A DNA stretch of 18,785 nucleotides, from NCBI GenBank assembly GCA_029935325.1, contig JAOZKO010000015.1:1-18785 (forward strand), given 5' to 3'. The notes beneath the pieces were generated by a model. That model did no database searches, was not told where the DNA came from, and saw only the letters and a list, made by a program, of their open reading frames with translations. Position 1 is the stretch's first letter. Each line of letters starts with the position of its first letter. Positions 1 through 8,700 of this stretch are shown piece after piece. A program made the position numbers and the translations under genes. This stretch comes from Bacteroidales bacterium. GTDB taxonomy: Bacteria; Bacteroidota; Bacteroidia; Bacteroidales; UBA1556.

Positions 1-1
1 T

Positions 2-127
2 AAATTAGAGGAATGGAGAAAATCAGGAATGAAGAAATCTGATTTAGAAGCCTTCTATACTGATCTTAACAATAAAGTACAATCAATGTTTCAGAAAGAA
101 TTTAGTATAGACATTACAACGAAATAG
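2..127 (+). CDS. C-terminal fragment of an unrecognised protein (5' end outside window)
   Basis: The frame beginning at base 2 is open for 41 codons and ends in TAG at 125-127. The visible tail is hydrophilic and probably helical (begins KLEEWRKSGMKK, ends FSIDITTK), with alternating charged and hydrophobic residues and no membrane segment. I do not recognise the family, and no function can be assigned from so short a tail. A strong intrinsic terminator begins 44 bases after the stop, which supports this being a genuine gene end on the plus strand. The gene therefore probably forms a transcription unit separate from parE. Confidence 0.6.
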   Translation, partial: KLEEWRKSGMKKSDLEAFYTDLNNKVQSMFQKEFSIDITTK

Positions 128-171
128 ATTGGCATAACGCCTTATCTCGGTTGTAAAAAGTAAATACTAAG

Positions 172-216
172 AATGAAGCCCTCCATTTATTATTGAAATG
201 GAGGGCTTCATTTTTT
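172..216 (+). terminator. Strong intrinsic terminator after the partial gene
   Basis: A perfect 17-bp inverted repeat (172-188 with 196-212) encloses a 7-base loop (189-195). The stem core is GAAGCCCTCC/GGAGGGCTTC. It runs straight into a T tract (211-216). The stem is long and GC-rich in its centre, while the surroundings are very AT-rich. It separates the upstream gene from parE. Only the plus strand has a convincing T run, so it should act mainly in that direction. Confidence 0.93.
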
Positions 217-276
217 GTTAACGGCTTTTCGTTGAAAAAAAAATAATTTTCCTATCACCATAGTACATTGAAATAG

Positions 277-284
277 TACTTTTG
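277..284 (+). promoter_or_regulatory. Probable parE promoter, Bacteroidota -7 box
   Basis: TACTTTTG at 277-284 matches the Bacteroidota -7 consensus TAnnTTTG at every fixed position. It lies about 19 bases before the ATG at 303, so transcription would begin around 290 with a very short leader. I see no TTG at the expected -33 spacing, so only half of the promoter is supported. The box also overlaps a possible TTG start at 282, which argues that translation begins at 303. Confidence 0.5.
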
Positions 285-302
285 TCCAAATTTAAGAAAC
301 TT

Positions 303-2144
303 ATGTCAGTAGCACAATATAATGAAGATAGTGTAAAATCCCTCGATTGGAAAGACCATATTCGTTTACGACCTGGTATGTATATTGGGAAATTGGGCGA
401 TGGAGCCTCTCCTGATGATGGAATTTATGTACTCATTAAGGAAGTGCTCGATAATTCCATTGATGAATATATAATGGGCAATGGTAAGCAAATTATTATT
501 GAGATTAATGGTAAAGAAGTTGAAGTCCGAGATTTTGGTCGAGGTATTCCTTTGGGTGCATTAATTGATTGTGTTTCGAAAATAAATACTGGTGCTAAAT
601 ACGATTCTAAGGTTTTTAAAAAAACTGTAGGATTAAATGGAGTAGGAACCAAAGCCGTAAATGCATTATCCCAATCATTTATTGCACAGGCTTTCAGAGA
701 GGGCAAATCAAAGATTGTAGAATATAAATCTGGTATTCTTATTCAGGAAAAGGATGTGGATGTAGAGGACGAAAAAAATGGTACTCTTATCCGATTTGTA
801 CCTGAAGAGGAAATCTTTACAGGATATAAATTTCGTTTCGAATATATTGAAAAGCTTTTGTGGAATTATGCTTATTTGAATAGAGGACTAGTTCTAAATT
901 TCAATGGACAAAAGATTCAATCTAAAAACGGACTTCACGATCTTTTGGAGCAGAATATTGATGATGGAATATTATATCCAATTATTCATTTAGAAGAGGA
1001 CGATTTTGAATTTGCTTTTACGCATGCTTCTAAAAAATATGGTGAAGAGTATTATTCATTTGTAAACGGACAGCATACCACCCAAGGCGGAACACATCAA
1101 GCAGCATTCCGCGAAGCAATGGTAAAAACTATACGCGAATTCTTTAAGAAGGATTATGATGCTAGCGATATACGTACTTCTATAGTTGCTGCCTTTAGTA
1201 TAAAAATTACTGAGCCAGTTTTTGAATCGCAAACAAAAACGAAACTAGGGTCACAACATATGGAGCCAGGCGGGCAAACCGTTAGGAACTATATAAATGA
1301 TATGGTTAGGCGAAATTTGGATAATTATCTGCATCGAAACCAAGATGTAGCAGAAGCACTACGCAGAAAGATAATTCAGTCGGAAAAGGAACGTAAAGAA
1401 ATGGCTGGCATTAAAAAACTTGCTCGCGAGAGCGCACGAAAAGCTAGCTTACATAATAAGAAACTTCGGGATTGTAGAATCCATTATAATACTAATAAAG
1501 AGCAACGATTAGATTCTACACTTTTTATTACTGAGGGTGATTCTGCTTCTGGATCTATTACAAAATCCAGAAATGTGAGTACTCAAGCTGTTTTTAGCCT
1601 TAAAGGAAAACCCTTGAACTCCTACGGATTAAGTAAGAAAATAGTTTACCAAAACGAGGAGTTTAACCTATTACAAACAGCATTAAACATAGAAGAAGAC
1701 CTTGATAATTTAAGATATAATAATATAGTAATTGCTACTGATGCTGATACCGATGGTATGCATATTCGACTATTATTACTAACATTCTTTTTGCAATTTT
1801 ATCCAGAATTAGTTAAATCTGGCCATATTTATATATTGCAAACACCACTATTTAGAGTTCGTAATAAAAAGGATACCTACTATTGCTATTCCGATGAAGA
1901 AAGGATTACTGCAATTAATAAAATAGGTGCACAAGCAGAAATTACACGATTCAAAGGTTTGGGAGAAATTTCTCCTGATGAGTTTAAGTATTTTATAGGG
2001 AAATCAATGCGCCTCGATCCTGTGATACTAAATAAAGAATCAAAAATAGAAAAAGTGCTCTCGTTCTATATGGGAAAAAACACCCCTGATAGACAAACTT
2101 ATATTATGGACAATTTACGTAAGGAAGAGAATATTGTTGCTTAA
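303..2144 (+). CDS. parE: DNA topoisomerase IV subunit B (ParE)
   Basis: This is the ATPase subunit of the type IIA topoisomerase that decatenates daughter chromosomes, working with ParC in the cytoplasm. The 613-residue product has the GHKL ATPase motifs: Glu47 and Asn51 in EVLDNSIDE, DFGRGIP (77-83) and GLNGVG (110-115). The transducer QTK loop is at 310-312. The TOPRIM metal site is EGDSASGS (411-418) plus the DADTDG cluster (Asp480, 482, 484), with RFKGLGE further on. The length is normal for a short GyrB/ParE without the large GyrB insert. The opening around DWKDHIRLRPGMYIG suits Bacteroidota ParE better than GyrB, but this is a family judgement. I chose the ATG at 303, because the in-frame TTG at 282 lies inside a good -7 box. 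parC, often adjacent in this phylum, is not directly downstream. Confidence 0.93.
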   Translation: MSVAQYNEDSVKSLDWKDHIRLRPGMYIGKLGDGASPDDGIYVLIKEVLDNSIDEYIMGNGKQIIIEINGKEVEVRDFGRGIPLGALIDCVSKINTGAKYDSKVFKKTVGLNGVGTKAVNALSQSFIAQAFREGKSKIVEYKSGILIQEKDVDVEDEKNGTLIRFVPEEEIFTGYKFRFEYIEKLLWNYAYLNRGLVLNFNGQKIQSKNGLHDLLEQNIDDGILYPIIHLEEDDFEFAFTHASKKYGEEYYSFVNGQHTTQGGTHQAAFREAMVKTIREFFKKDYDASDIRTSIVAAFSIKITEPVFESQTKTKLGSQHMEPGGQTVRNYINDMVRRNLDNYLHRNQDVAEALRRKIIQSEKERKEMAGIKKLARESARKASLHNKKLRDCRIHYNTNKEQRLDSTLFITEGDSASGSITKSRNVSTQAVFSLKGKPLNSYGLSKKIVYQNEEFNLLQTALNIEEDLDNLRYNNIVIATDADTDGMHIRLLLLTFFLQFYPELVKSGHIYILQTPLFRVRNKKDTYYCYSDEERITAINKIGAQAEITRFKGLGEISPDEFKYFIGKSMRLDPVILNKESKIEKVLSFYMGKNTPDRQTYIMDNLRKEENIVA

Positions 2145-2154
2145 AGGTTTCTAT

Positions 2155-2640
2155 CTAAATTGGTACAAGACCAAATATATAGTAATTATTAAAGCCAGTA
2201 TTTATAAATATTGGTTCTTTTTTCCATTCTTTATAGTAAGATTTCTTCAAAATAACTGTTAAATAAAATGCTTCTCCCTTATCGTTAATAACAGGATATA
2301 TTTGAAATGCATATTTGCCAAAATATTCTTCATGCTCCAAAAGATATCCCCCTATTTTCTTTTTCATAAATTCTGTTCTTTTTCTATTTTCGTTATCAAT
2401 AGCAAGCGAAATGCGAGTTAAATCACCACAAATAGAATCAACTATAGTTAACTGATCAGCACTAATGAGGGTTTTGTAAATATAATTATTCGTATCGATA
2501 TCCGAAGCATGAAATATCACACTGTTACTATCTGTGATAATTATAGTATCTTGGATTGAAATAAATGAAAATTGACCTTGTAAATCAGTAGGATAGAAAC
2601 TAATTACAATAGAAAATAGAATTAATAAATTTGAATACAT
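2155..2640 (-). CDS. Small secreted protein of unknown function
   Basis: The predicted 161-residue protein begins with a hydrophobic segment (MYSNLLILFSIVISFY) ending near LQGQ, a plausible Sec signal peptide. No lipobox is visible. The rest is a beta-rich domain with a charged central helix (NENRKRTEFMKKK). A segment reading YPVINDKGEAF, followed by a WKK motif and an aromatic tail, resembles from memory a group of small Bacteroidota exported proteins with no known role. That is a resemblance only. There are no catalytic motifs. The stop lies just 10 bases from the parE stop on the opposite strand. The upstream type B sorted protein gene is 71 bases away on the same strand, so co-transcription is likely. 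ATG at 2640 is the only start that includes the signal segment. Confidence 0.75.
   Translation of the reverse strand: MYSNLLILFSIVISFYPTDLQGQFSFISIQDTIIITDSNSVIFHASDIDTNNYIYKTLISADQLTIVDSICGDLTRISLAIDNENRKRTEFMKKKIGGYLLEHEEYFGKYAFQIYPVINDKGEAFYLTVILKKSYYKEWKKEPIFINTGFNNYYIFGLVPI
2195..2226 (+). terminator. Possible weak terminator for parE, inside the convergent gene
   Basis: About 50 bases past the parE stop there is a near-palindrome. CCAGTATT (2195-2202) pairs with AATATTGG (2207-2214), with one G-T pair and a TATA loop. A T-rich run (TTCTTTTTTTCC) follows on the plus strand. The stem is AT-rich and the run is interrupted, so termination would be inefficient. The element lies within the coding sequence of the minus-strand gene, so chance is possible. 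Confidence 0.35.
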
Positions 2641-2711
2641 AATAACATAAAACTTATTGTTTCTAACAGAATATAATACCTGTAATTTAAATTTTAAGAA
2701 ACAAAAACATC

Positions 2712-4802
2712 CTATTCACTCATAATAGTAACAGTACCTTTTTCGGAAGCTTCTCTAAAATAAGTTTTATAATCCAAAAACCAAAAATAAACGCCATCAG
2801 CGGCACCATCACCATCCCAATTATTTTGATAATTTTCACTACTATAAACTAATTTACCCCATCGATTGTATATTTTTAGTTTAGAAGATTCTAATTTCTC
2901 AATATTCTCAATTATAAAATAATCATTCATACCATCTCCATTTGGAGTAATAATATTTGGAACAATAATTTCATCAACAATAACATTAGCAAAATAGGAG
3001 ATTGAATCAACACAACCTTTATCACTAGTAGCAATTAACCAAACTGTATATTCTCCATCCCCAGGATATGTATGAGAGGCATTCTTAGTAGTCGCAGTTC
3101 CTCCATCACCAAAATCCCAAAGCCAAGTACTTCCACCAGTACTTGTATTTACAAAACCTATGGTAGGAAATTCAATAGAGGTTACGGCAGGGTCAAGATA
3201 AAAACCAACACTTGGCTTAGGCCATGAATGAATTAAATTAGTAACTAAAAGCTCTCCTTTACATCCACTAGATGAAGTAACCTGTATATTTACATTATAA
3301 ACTCCAGCGCTATATATATGGTTAGGATGTTGAGCAAAAGAAGAGTCTCCATCACCAAAATGCCATTTCCAACTTACAATATTTGGAGCTGACATATCAG
3401 TAAATTGTACCTCTAGAGGCTCACAGCCTTGAAATATATCAGGCATAAAACTGGTCATAACCTTAGGATTCACCTCAACATTTATCGTATCGTATTTTGC
3501 TGGACAACCTGAACTGTCAGAAACAGAAATTACATATGTAGTAGTTTGTGGGGGCATTGCCCAAGTACTTAGTTGATTAACATTAGACACCGTTGAAGCA
3601 GGAGTCCAATCAATTATATAAGGAGCCCAACCATTTATCGGAAATGCTTTTAATTCTAAGCTATCACTACAAACCATAGTGTCGGACTGATGTGCTGAAA
3701 ACTCAATAGGTACATAATCTATTATAGGAATACTCACTGTATCAATTGTACAGGGTGACGTAACGAAAATCATATTCCAATCTTCTTGTCCTTCAGTAAT
3801 ATAATCTACCAAAGGAACTAAAACCATCGATGCTTCAGTTAGCCCAGCTGGTACAATTATACTATCAACCAAAAGTGGGAAGTCTGTACCATTAGTAGCA
3901 GTACCCCACATAGTATCGATAGGAACAATATAATCATAAGGTAGAATCTTTGGGATGGAAACTTTAATTTCAGCATCATTACAACCCTCTATACATTTTT
4001 GAATAGCTCCAGGAATAGTAAAATTTGTAGAAACCTGAACAGCATTAGTACTAAAACTACCTTCCTCTAAAAAAACTCCAGAATCTAATACTCCATCACC
4101 AGCATCACCAATAGCAGCTTTAAAATGATAAGTTAAACAAGGAGTTACAACGGTCCAAGCCTCCAATACTACAGTCATACCATCATATTCAATTGTATAT
4201 CCATTATTATTATTAAAGTAAAATGTTGTATTTAAGTTTTGATTTACATTATTAATAGAAACAGGATTGGTAGTACCCGGAATACGCGCCATATTATAAC
4301 TAGTATAGTTACCACCAGCAGGATTTACTCCTGAAATAAAAAAACCGAAAACATCATTAAAGCTAGAACCAACATATTCTTCATATTCGTCGGAACCAAA
4401 TACATATCTAAATTTTACTGTATCAGCAATTGGTACAAAATCAAACTCTAAAACAGCGGCATCATGAATTGCGGTAGTTACTAAGCTCGCCAACTGAGGA
4501 TCTGAGCCTCCTGTATTATTAAAGCCAGCGCCTACTGAACTATTTGGCCCTATTGCTATTGTTGCTTTACCTGATGTCATTATTACTCCAGAATAAAGAC
4601 CAACATTTGTTGTTCCTCCATTATTAAAACTCCCTATAGCCTGAAGATCGCCAGTATAAGTTACATTACTAACCGTTACACCATAGCCAATAAGAACTTG
4701 GTGTACTAGTTGAGTTGGAGTTAATGTTTGTGAAATCTGTAATTGCCCATAGGACGATATAGAACCTGATAATACTAGAATAAATATAATAAGTTTTTTC
4801 AT
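2712..4802 (-). CDS. Secreted choice-of-anchor-L / PKD protein with T9SS type B sorting domain
   Basis: The 696-residue product has a signal peptide (residues 1 to about 19, MKKLIIFILVLSGSISSYG). A choice-of-anchor L domain spans about 28-255, with the hallmark stretches AAVLEFDFVP, FGSDEYEEYVG, NDVFGFFISG and GVFLEEGSF. A Calx-beta-like segment (GTATNGTDFP then EGQED) and an Ig-like segment follow. Two PKD domains lie around 455-525 and 536-608 (HFGDGDSSF, WDFGDGG). The last 85 residues (VPNIITPNGDGMNDYF, KIYNRWGKLVY, WDGDGAADGVYFW) are a gliding-motility-associated C-terminal domain, the type B T9SS signal. The protein should cross the outer membrane through T9SS. Its likely role is surface or secreted adhesion or scaffolding; no catalytic domain is visible. 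It lies 41 bases downstream of a small secreted gene on the same strand, probably in one transcript. Confidence 0.9.
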   Translation of the reverse strand: MKKLIIFILVLSGSISSYGQLQISQTLTPTQLVHQVLIGYGVTVSNVTYTGDLQAIGSFNNGGTTNVGLYSGVIMTSGKATIAIGPNSSVGAGFNNTGGSDPQLASLVTTAIHDAAVLEFDFVPIADTVKFRYVFGSDEYEEYVGSSFNDVFGFFISGVNPAGGNYTSYNMARIPGTTNPVSINNVNQNLNTTFYFNNNNGYTIEYDGMTVVLEAWTVVTPCLTYHFKAAIGDAGDGVLDSGVFLEEGSFSTNAVQVSTNFTIPGAIQKCIEGCNDAEIKVSIPKILPYDYIVPIDTMWGTATNGTDFPLLVDSIIVPAGLTEASMVLVPLVDYITEGQEDWNMIFVTSPCTIDTVSIPIIDYVPIEFSAHQSDTMVCSDSLELKAFPINGWAPYIIDWTPASTVSNVNQLSTWAMPPQTTTYVISVSDSSGCPAKYDTINVEVNPKVMTSFMPDIFQGCEPLEVQFTDMSAPNIVSWKWHFGDGDSSFAQHPNHIYSAGVYNVNIQVTSSSGCKGELLVTNLIHSWPKPSVGFYLDPAVTSIEFPTIGFVNTSTGGSTWLWDFGDGGTATTKNASHTYPGDGEYTVWLIATSDKGCVDSISYFANVIVDEIIVPNIITPNGDGMNDYFIIENIEKLESSKLKIYNRWGKLVYSSENYQNNWDGDGAADGVYFWFLDYKTYFREASEKGTVTIMSE

Positions 4803-4843
4803 AATCGATACAATTTTGTTGAGTCAAAAAGCTATAAGAAAAA

Positions 4844-5281
4844 TTAAAGTTTAATTAGCTTTAGTCCTTGAAGTTCAAACTTTACTTTTGGATGCATATC
4901 ACCCTCCTCAGATGCCTTAAAAATCTTAAATGCCTTACTATCATCTGTACAATTAAACTCTAATGTTTGGCCGGCTTTTATATCAAGGCTTAGTTCGTAT
5001 TCGTTAGGCGATGGCAAATCACAGGAGCGACAAATATCATTATACCAAATATTTAACTTCCAAGATATCCTAATATCATAAGAATTAGAATTAACATATT
5101 TGAAAACAAAATACTCATTAATTGCAGTATTATGCTCTGTTTTGCACATGGCAGTTTTAGTATATATTTTTACTCCTTGAATATCTTTATATTCTTGCCA
5201 TTTTGAATTTTCGTCAGAAGTGAATGAGAATAAAATAAAAACGAAGCTGAGAATAATAACGAATGTGGTACGATTGTTCAT
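4844..5281 (-). CDS. Small exported protein of unknown function
   Basis: This 145-residue protein has an N-terminal hydrophobic segment (TTFVIILSFVFILFSF), which may be a signal peptide or a membrane anchor. The mature part is beta-rich and holds four cysteines (AMCKTE, ICRSC, FNCTD). The closely spaced CRSC pair could form a disulphide after export. No lipobox Cys follows the hydrophobic segment. I do not recognise a named family. It is the first gene of an apparent three-gene minus-strand unit, ending 41 bases before the type B sorted protein. This suggests a link to surface-protein biology, but only by position. A candidate promoter lies about 40 bases upstream of the start. Confidence 0.75.
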   Translation of the reverse strand: MNNRTTFVIILSFVFILFSFTSDENSKWQEYKDIQGVKIYTKTAMCKTEHNTAINEYFVFKYVNSNSYDIRISWKLNIWYNDICRSCDLPSPNEYELSLDIKAGQTLEFNCTDDSKAFKIFKASEEGDMHPKVKFELQGLKLIKL

Positions 5282-5322
5282 ATGTGTTGAATTTTAATAA
5301 TAAGTTCTAATTTTAAAAAGCA

Positions 5323-5355
5323 TAAAAATACAATAAATAATTATAAATAAGACAA
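5323..5355 (-). promoter_or_regulatory. Candidate promoter of the minus-strand three-gene unit
   Basis: Read on the minus strand, TTG (plus-strand CAA at 5353-5355) is followed after 22 bases by TATTTTTA (plus-strand 5323-5330). The Bacteroidota consensus is TTG, 17-23 bases, then TAnnTTTG, so the only mismatch is the final base of the -7 box. It would give a leader of about 35 bases before the ATG at 5281. The region is extremely AT-rich, which raises the chance of a random match. The upstream TTG lies within the short palindrome GACAATGTC (5351-5359). Confidence 0.35.
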
Positions 5356-5447
5356 TGTCTTTTTCAAAAGGTTGAGTGGGGCTGTTAATTTTTAGTTAAA
5401 AAGTAAGCTATTCATATATATATAGCTGACATACAGAATCTAATATT

Positions 5448-5496
5448 AAATAATATATAAAATCTAAACATTAGGAAATAATATATAAAATCTAAA
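5448..5496 (+). repeat. Two direct copies of a 21-bp AT-rich sequence, 28-bp period
   Basis: Bases 5448-5468 and 5476-5496 are identical over 21 positions (core AATATATAAAATCTAAA), separated by seven bases. A further partial AATCTAA lies just upstream. The copies are perfect, while the surrounding AT-rich sequence is otherwise unrelated, so a recent short duplication or a pair of binding sites is possible. Confidence 0.8.
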
Positions 5497-5503
5497 TCAT
5501 CAG

Positions 5504-5589
5504 TAAACATCTGTTTAATAATTAACAAAGGTATTTATAACTATTTCTATATAGCTTTCTATCTGCTTTTTAGCGAATTTTAAACAGAT
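5504..5589. repeat. Palindrome and distant inverted copy of ATCTGTTTAA
   Basis: TAAACATCTGTTTA (5504-5517) is a palindrome apart from its two central bases. Its right half, extended to ATCTGTTTAA (5509-5518), recurs inverted as TTAAACAGAT at 5580-5589, 61 bases on. The half-sites could be a regulator's operator or a large weak hairpin upstream of the giant gene. In sequence this AT-rich the evidence is modest. Confidence 0.45.
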
Positions 5590-5753
5590 AATAATACTAA
5601 AGCCATTGCTATATAAATAAAAATTTGTAATTTTACAGATTATACTCAGGAGTCAAAACTATTTGACAAAAGTCTTCCTTTATACTAATGGCAAGGCTCT
5701 TTACCTAATTTAATAATAGTATGCACACACATAATACGCTAAAAACATATCAT

Positions 5754-8700
5754 ATGAAAGCAATTCTATCTATTCTGTTCCTATCAATATTTTTTGGAAC
5801 ATATACATCTCAGGCACAAAATATAAATAACATTGATCCAGAAAATAATCCTATTTGGATTGATATGATGCAAGACCCTACTGCTAATTTCTTTGCAACG
5901 CAATCAGCATTTGAAGATTATTGGCGAGGCCGAACCCGTACAAAGGGTGATGGTTGGAAGGTCTTCAAGCGTTGGGAAGCTTATATGGAAACCCGTGTTA
6001 GTGCGGATGGAGTAAAGCCTTTGCCCAACTCTGTTTTACAACAATACCAGCAAATGATGGCATCTGGTCCTTTAGCATCTTCAACAGGTACTTGGACTAA
6101 TACAGGGCCAATTGCCTTACCAACAAATGGCACAGGGCAACCTAATGGCTTAGGTCGAGTTAATGATCTAGCTTTCAGTCATAACAATTCATCAATTATA
6201 TGGGCTGGGGCTCCCTCAGGTGGCTTATGGAAATCTACTAATGGCGGTAGTACATGGACTGGATTAACCGATAATATGCCCACATTAGGAGTTTCTTCAA
6301 TATTAATTGACACTACTAATCCTAATATTATGTATATGGGAACAGGAGATAGAGACGGCGGTGATGCACCTGGCTTAGGAGTTTATAAGTCAACTAATGG
6401 TGGTATTTCTTGGAATGTGTCAAATTCTGGAATGGGAAATAGAGTCGTTGGAAGAATAATAATGAATCAAACTAATCATGCTGTATTAATAGCAGCCACA
6501 AGTGATGGTATTTATAAAAGCACAAATTCAGGCGTTACTTGGCAAAAGAAATCAATTACTGGAAACTTTAAGGATATTGATTTTAAGCCAAATAATTACA
6601 ATATAGTATATGCTACAAGGGCAACCTCTGCAGGAGCTACATTTTTTCGTTCTTTGAATGGAGGTGATACCTGGACACAGATAACATCAGGATTAAGCTC
6701 CACAGGATATCGAATGGTTATTGGAGTTTCTCCTGCAAATACCAATGTAGTTTATTTGGTTGCTGGTAGTTCTAGCGGATTAGTAGGTATTTATAAATCT
6801 ACTAATGGCGGTAGCTCTTTTTCCACAATGGCTACTAGCCCCAATTTATTAGGATATTCACCTACTGGCAACGACAATAGCAGTCAAGCATATTACGATT
6901 TAGATGTGGCAGTTGACCCTACAAATGCAAATGTGCTTTATGTGGGCGGAATTAATATCTGGAAAAGCACCAATGGAGGAACTTCATGGAGTTTAAATGC
7001 ACATTGGGTAGGAAGCGGAGGAGCACCAGCGGTACATGCTGATCATCATTGCTTGGTTTTTTCACCTTCAGATGGTGCTTTGTATAATGGCAACGATGGT
7101 GGAGTTTATAAAACCACAAATGGTGGCACAACTTGGTCTGATATAAGTTCAGGACTTGCTATTGCCCAATTATATAAATTAGGACAAAGTGCTTCCAACG
7201 GAAATATACTTATTGCAGGCTTTCAAGATAATGGTACTGCATCAGTAAATGGCACTACATGGACTACCATAATTGGTGGTGATGGCATGGAGTGTATGAT
7301 TGACCCCACAGATATTAATTATCAGTATGGCTCATTATATTATGGAGATATCCGTAGATCCTATAATGGTAGCTATTTTGGCACTATTGCTAAAAACAAT
7401 GTTAATGGAATAAATGAAAGTGGCGGCTGGATTACACCTTACTGCCTACAAGAAGGGCAAGCCGGCACAATGTTTATTGGCTATAAAAATGTATGGCGGT
7501 CAACAAATATAAAGGCAACAAGTACAAACTCTGTTTCATGGACAAAGATTTCTACCTTTGGTACTACCACAAACTTGAGAGTTATTGAAAATTCACCTGC
7601 TGATAATAGTATAATATATGTTAGTAGAGGGGGAAGTCTTTTTCGAACCGATAATGCTGGAGCTGCAACACCTACATGGTCAACTGTTTCAGGACCAGGA
7701 GGCACAATTACTGATTTAGAAGCTCACCCAACAAATGCAAATATAGTATATGCTACTTCTAGTGGTTCTATCTATAAATCTGTTAATAAAGGCGTATCGT
7801 GGACTAGTATTGCTAGTAACCTACCAACGGGTAGTAAAAACTGCCTCGTATATGATACAACAAGTAATGAAGGAATATATGTAGGTATGGATATCGGCGT
7901 GTTCTATAAAGATGCATCCTTAAACAATTGGATTAACTTTTCCTCAGGAATGCCATCAGCTGCTGAAGTTACTGAACTCGAGATATTCTACAGCTCCACA
8001 CCTTCTCAATCGAGGATAAAAGCAGCTACTTATGGCAGAGGGGTTTGGTCTTCAGATTTATATTTGAATCCGAATTCGCCTCCAGTTGCCGATTTTAGTG
8101 CAGTGAACCCATATGTTTGTAGTGGTGGAGTAGTTCAATTTACTGATGCTACTGCCCCCACTCCAACTACATGGCAATGGAGCGTTAGTCCATCTACTGT
8201 GACTTTTGTAAATAGTACAACTTCAAGCTCACAGAATCCACATATTCAATTCAATGCTGTGGGTAATTATACTGTTACACTTATAGCCGGCAATACTAAT
8301 GGAGCTGATACAATTACTAAAACCAATTATGTTGTAATTGGAGCAGCAGCTTCAACTCCTTTTAATGAGAACTTAGAGACATTTACTGTTATAAATAATG
8401 ACCCCGGCACCTGGACTGGTGGTTGGACATATAGCAACTCAGGAGCATTTTATTGGCGTGCCGATAATGCAACCACTACATCAGCAAATACTGGCCCTAA
8501 TACAGATCATACTCTGGGTACAAATGCAGGAATTTACTTATATACCGAAGCCTCATCACCTGCAGCAGGTGGTGATATTGCAAATCTTATTAGCCCCTGC
8601 ATCACAATACCAAGTACAGGCAATGTAGCCTTAAGCTTTTGGTATCATATGTATGGTTCGTTTATTACTGGCCTGCATGTTGATATTTTGCATAATGGTG

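Larger units (their letters stand above)
5282..5720. other. AT-rich divergent intergenic region with short repeats
   Basis: This 439-base stretch between divergent genes holds no open frame I can support. Besides the candidate minus-strand promoter and the two repeat features listed separately, it has a small hairpin candidate (AGCTAT at 5406-5411 with ATAGCT at 5422-5427) around an ATATATAT loop. I could not find a convincing TTG plus TAnnTTTG pair for the giant plus-strand gene. The nearest partial boxes (TAGCTTTC at 5552-5559, ATTTG at 5661-5665) have no partner at the right spacing. The long leader leaves room for regulation, but nothing specific is recognised. Confidence 0.6.

Noticed and set aside
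282..302. In-frame TTG as the parE start, adding seven residues
   Set aside because: TTG overlaps the TACTTTTG promoter box, and the ATG at 303 gives the usual short ParE N-terminus.
425..706. Minus-strand open frame opposite parE
   Set aside because: It lies wholly inside a well-supported gene and has no domain, signal peptide or promoter features.
5448..5496. CRISPR array
   Set aside because: There are only two copies of 21 bases with a seven-base spacer, low complexity, and no cas genes nearby.
6084..8064. Sialidase (neuraminidase) identity for the propeller, from the Asp boxes
   Set aside because: Asp boxes alone are structural. I see no arginine triad or other sialidase active-site pattern, so no enzyme name is given.
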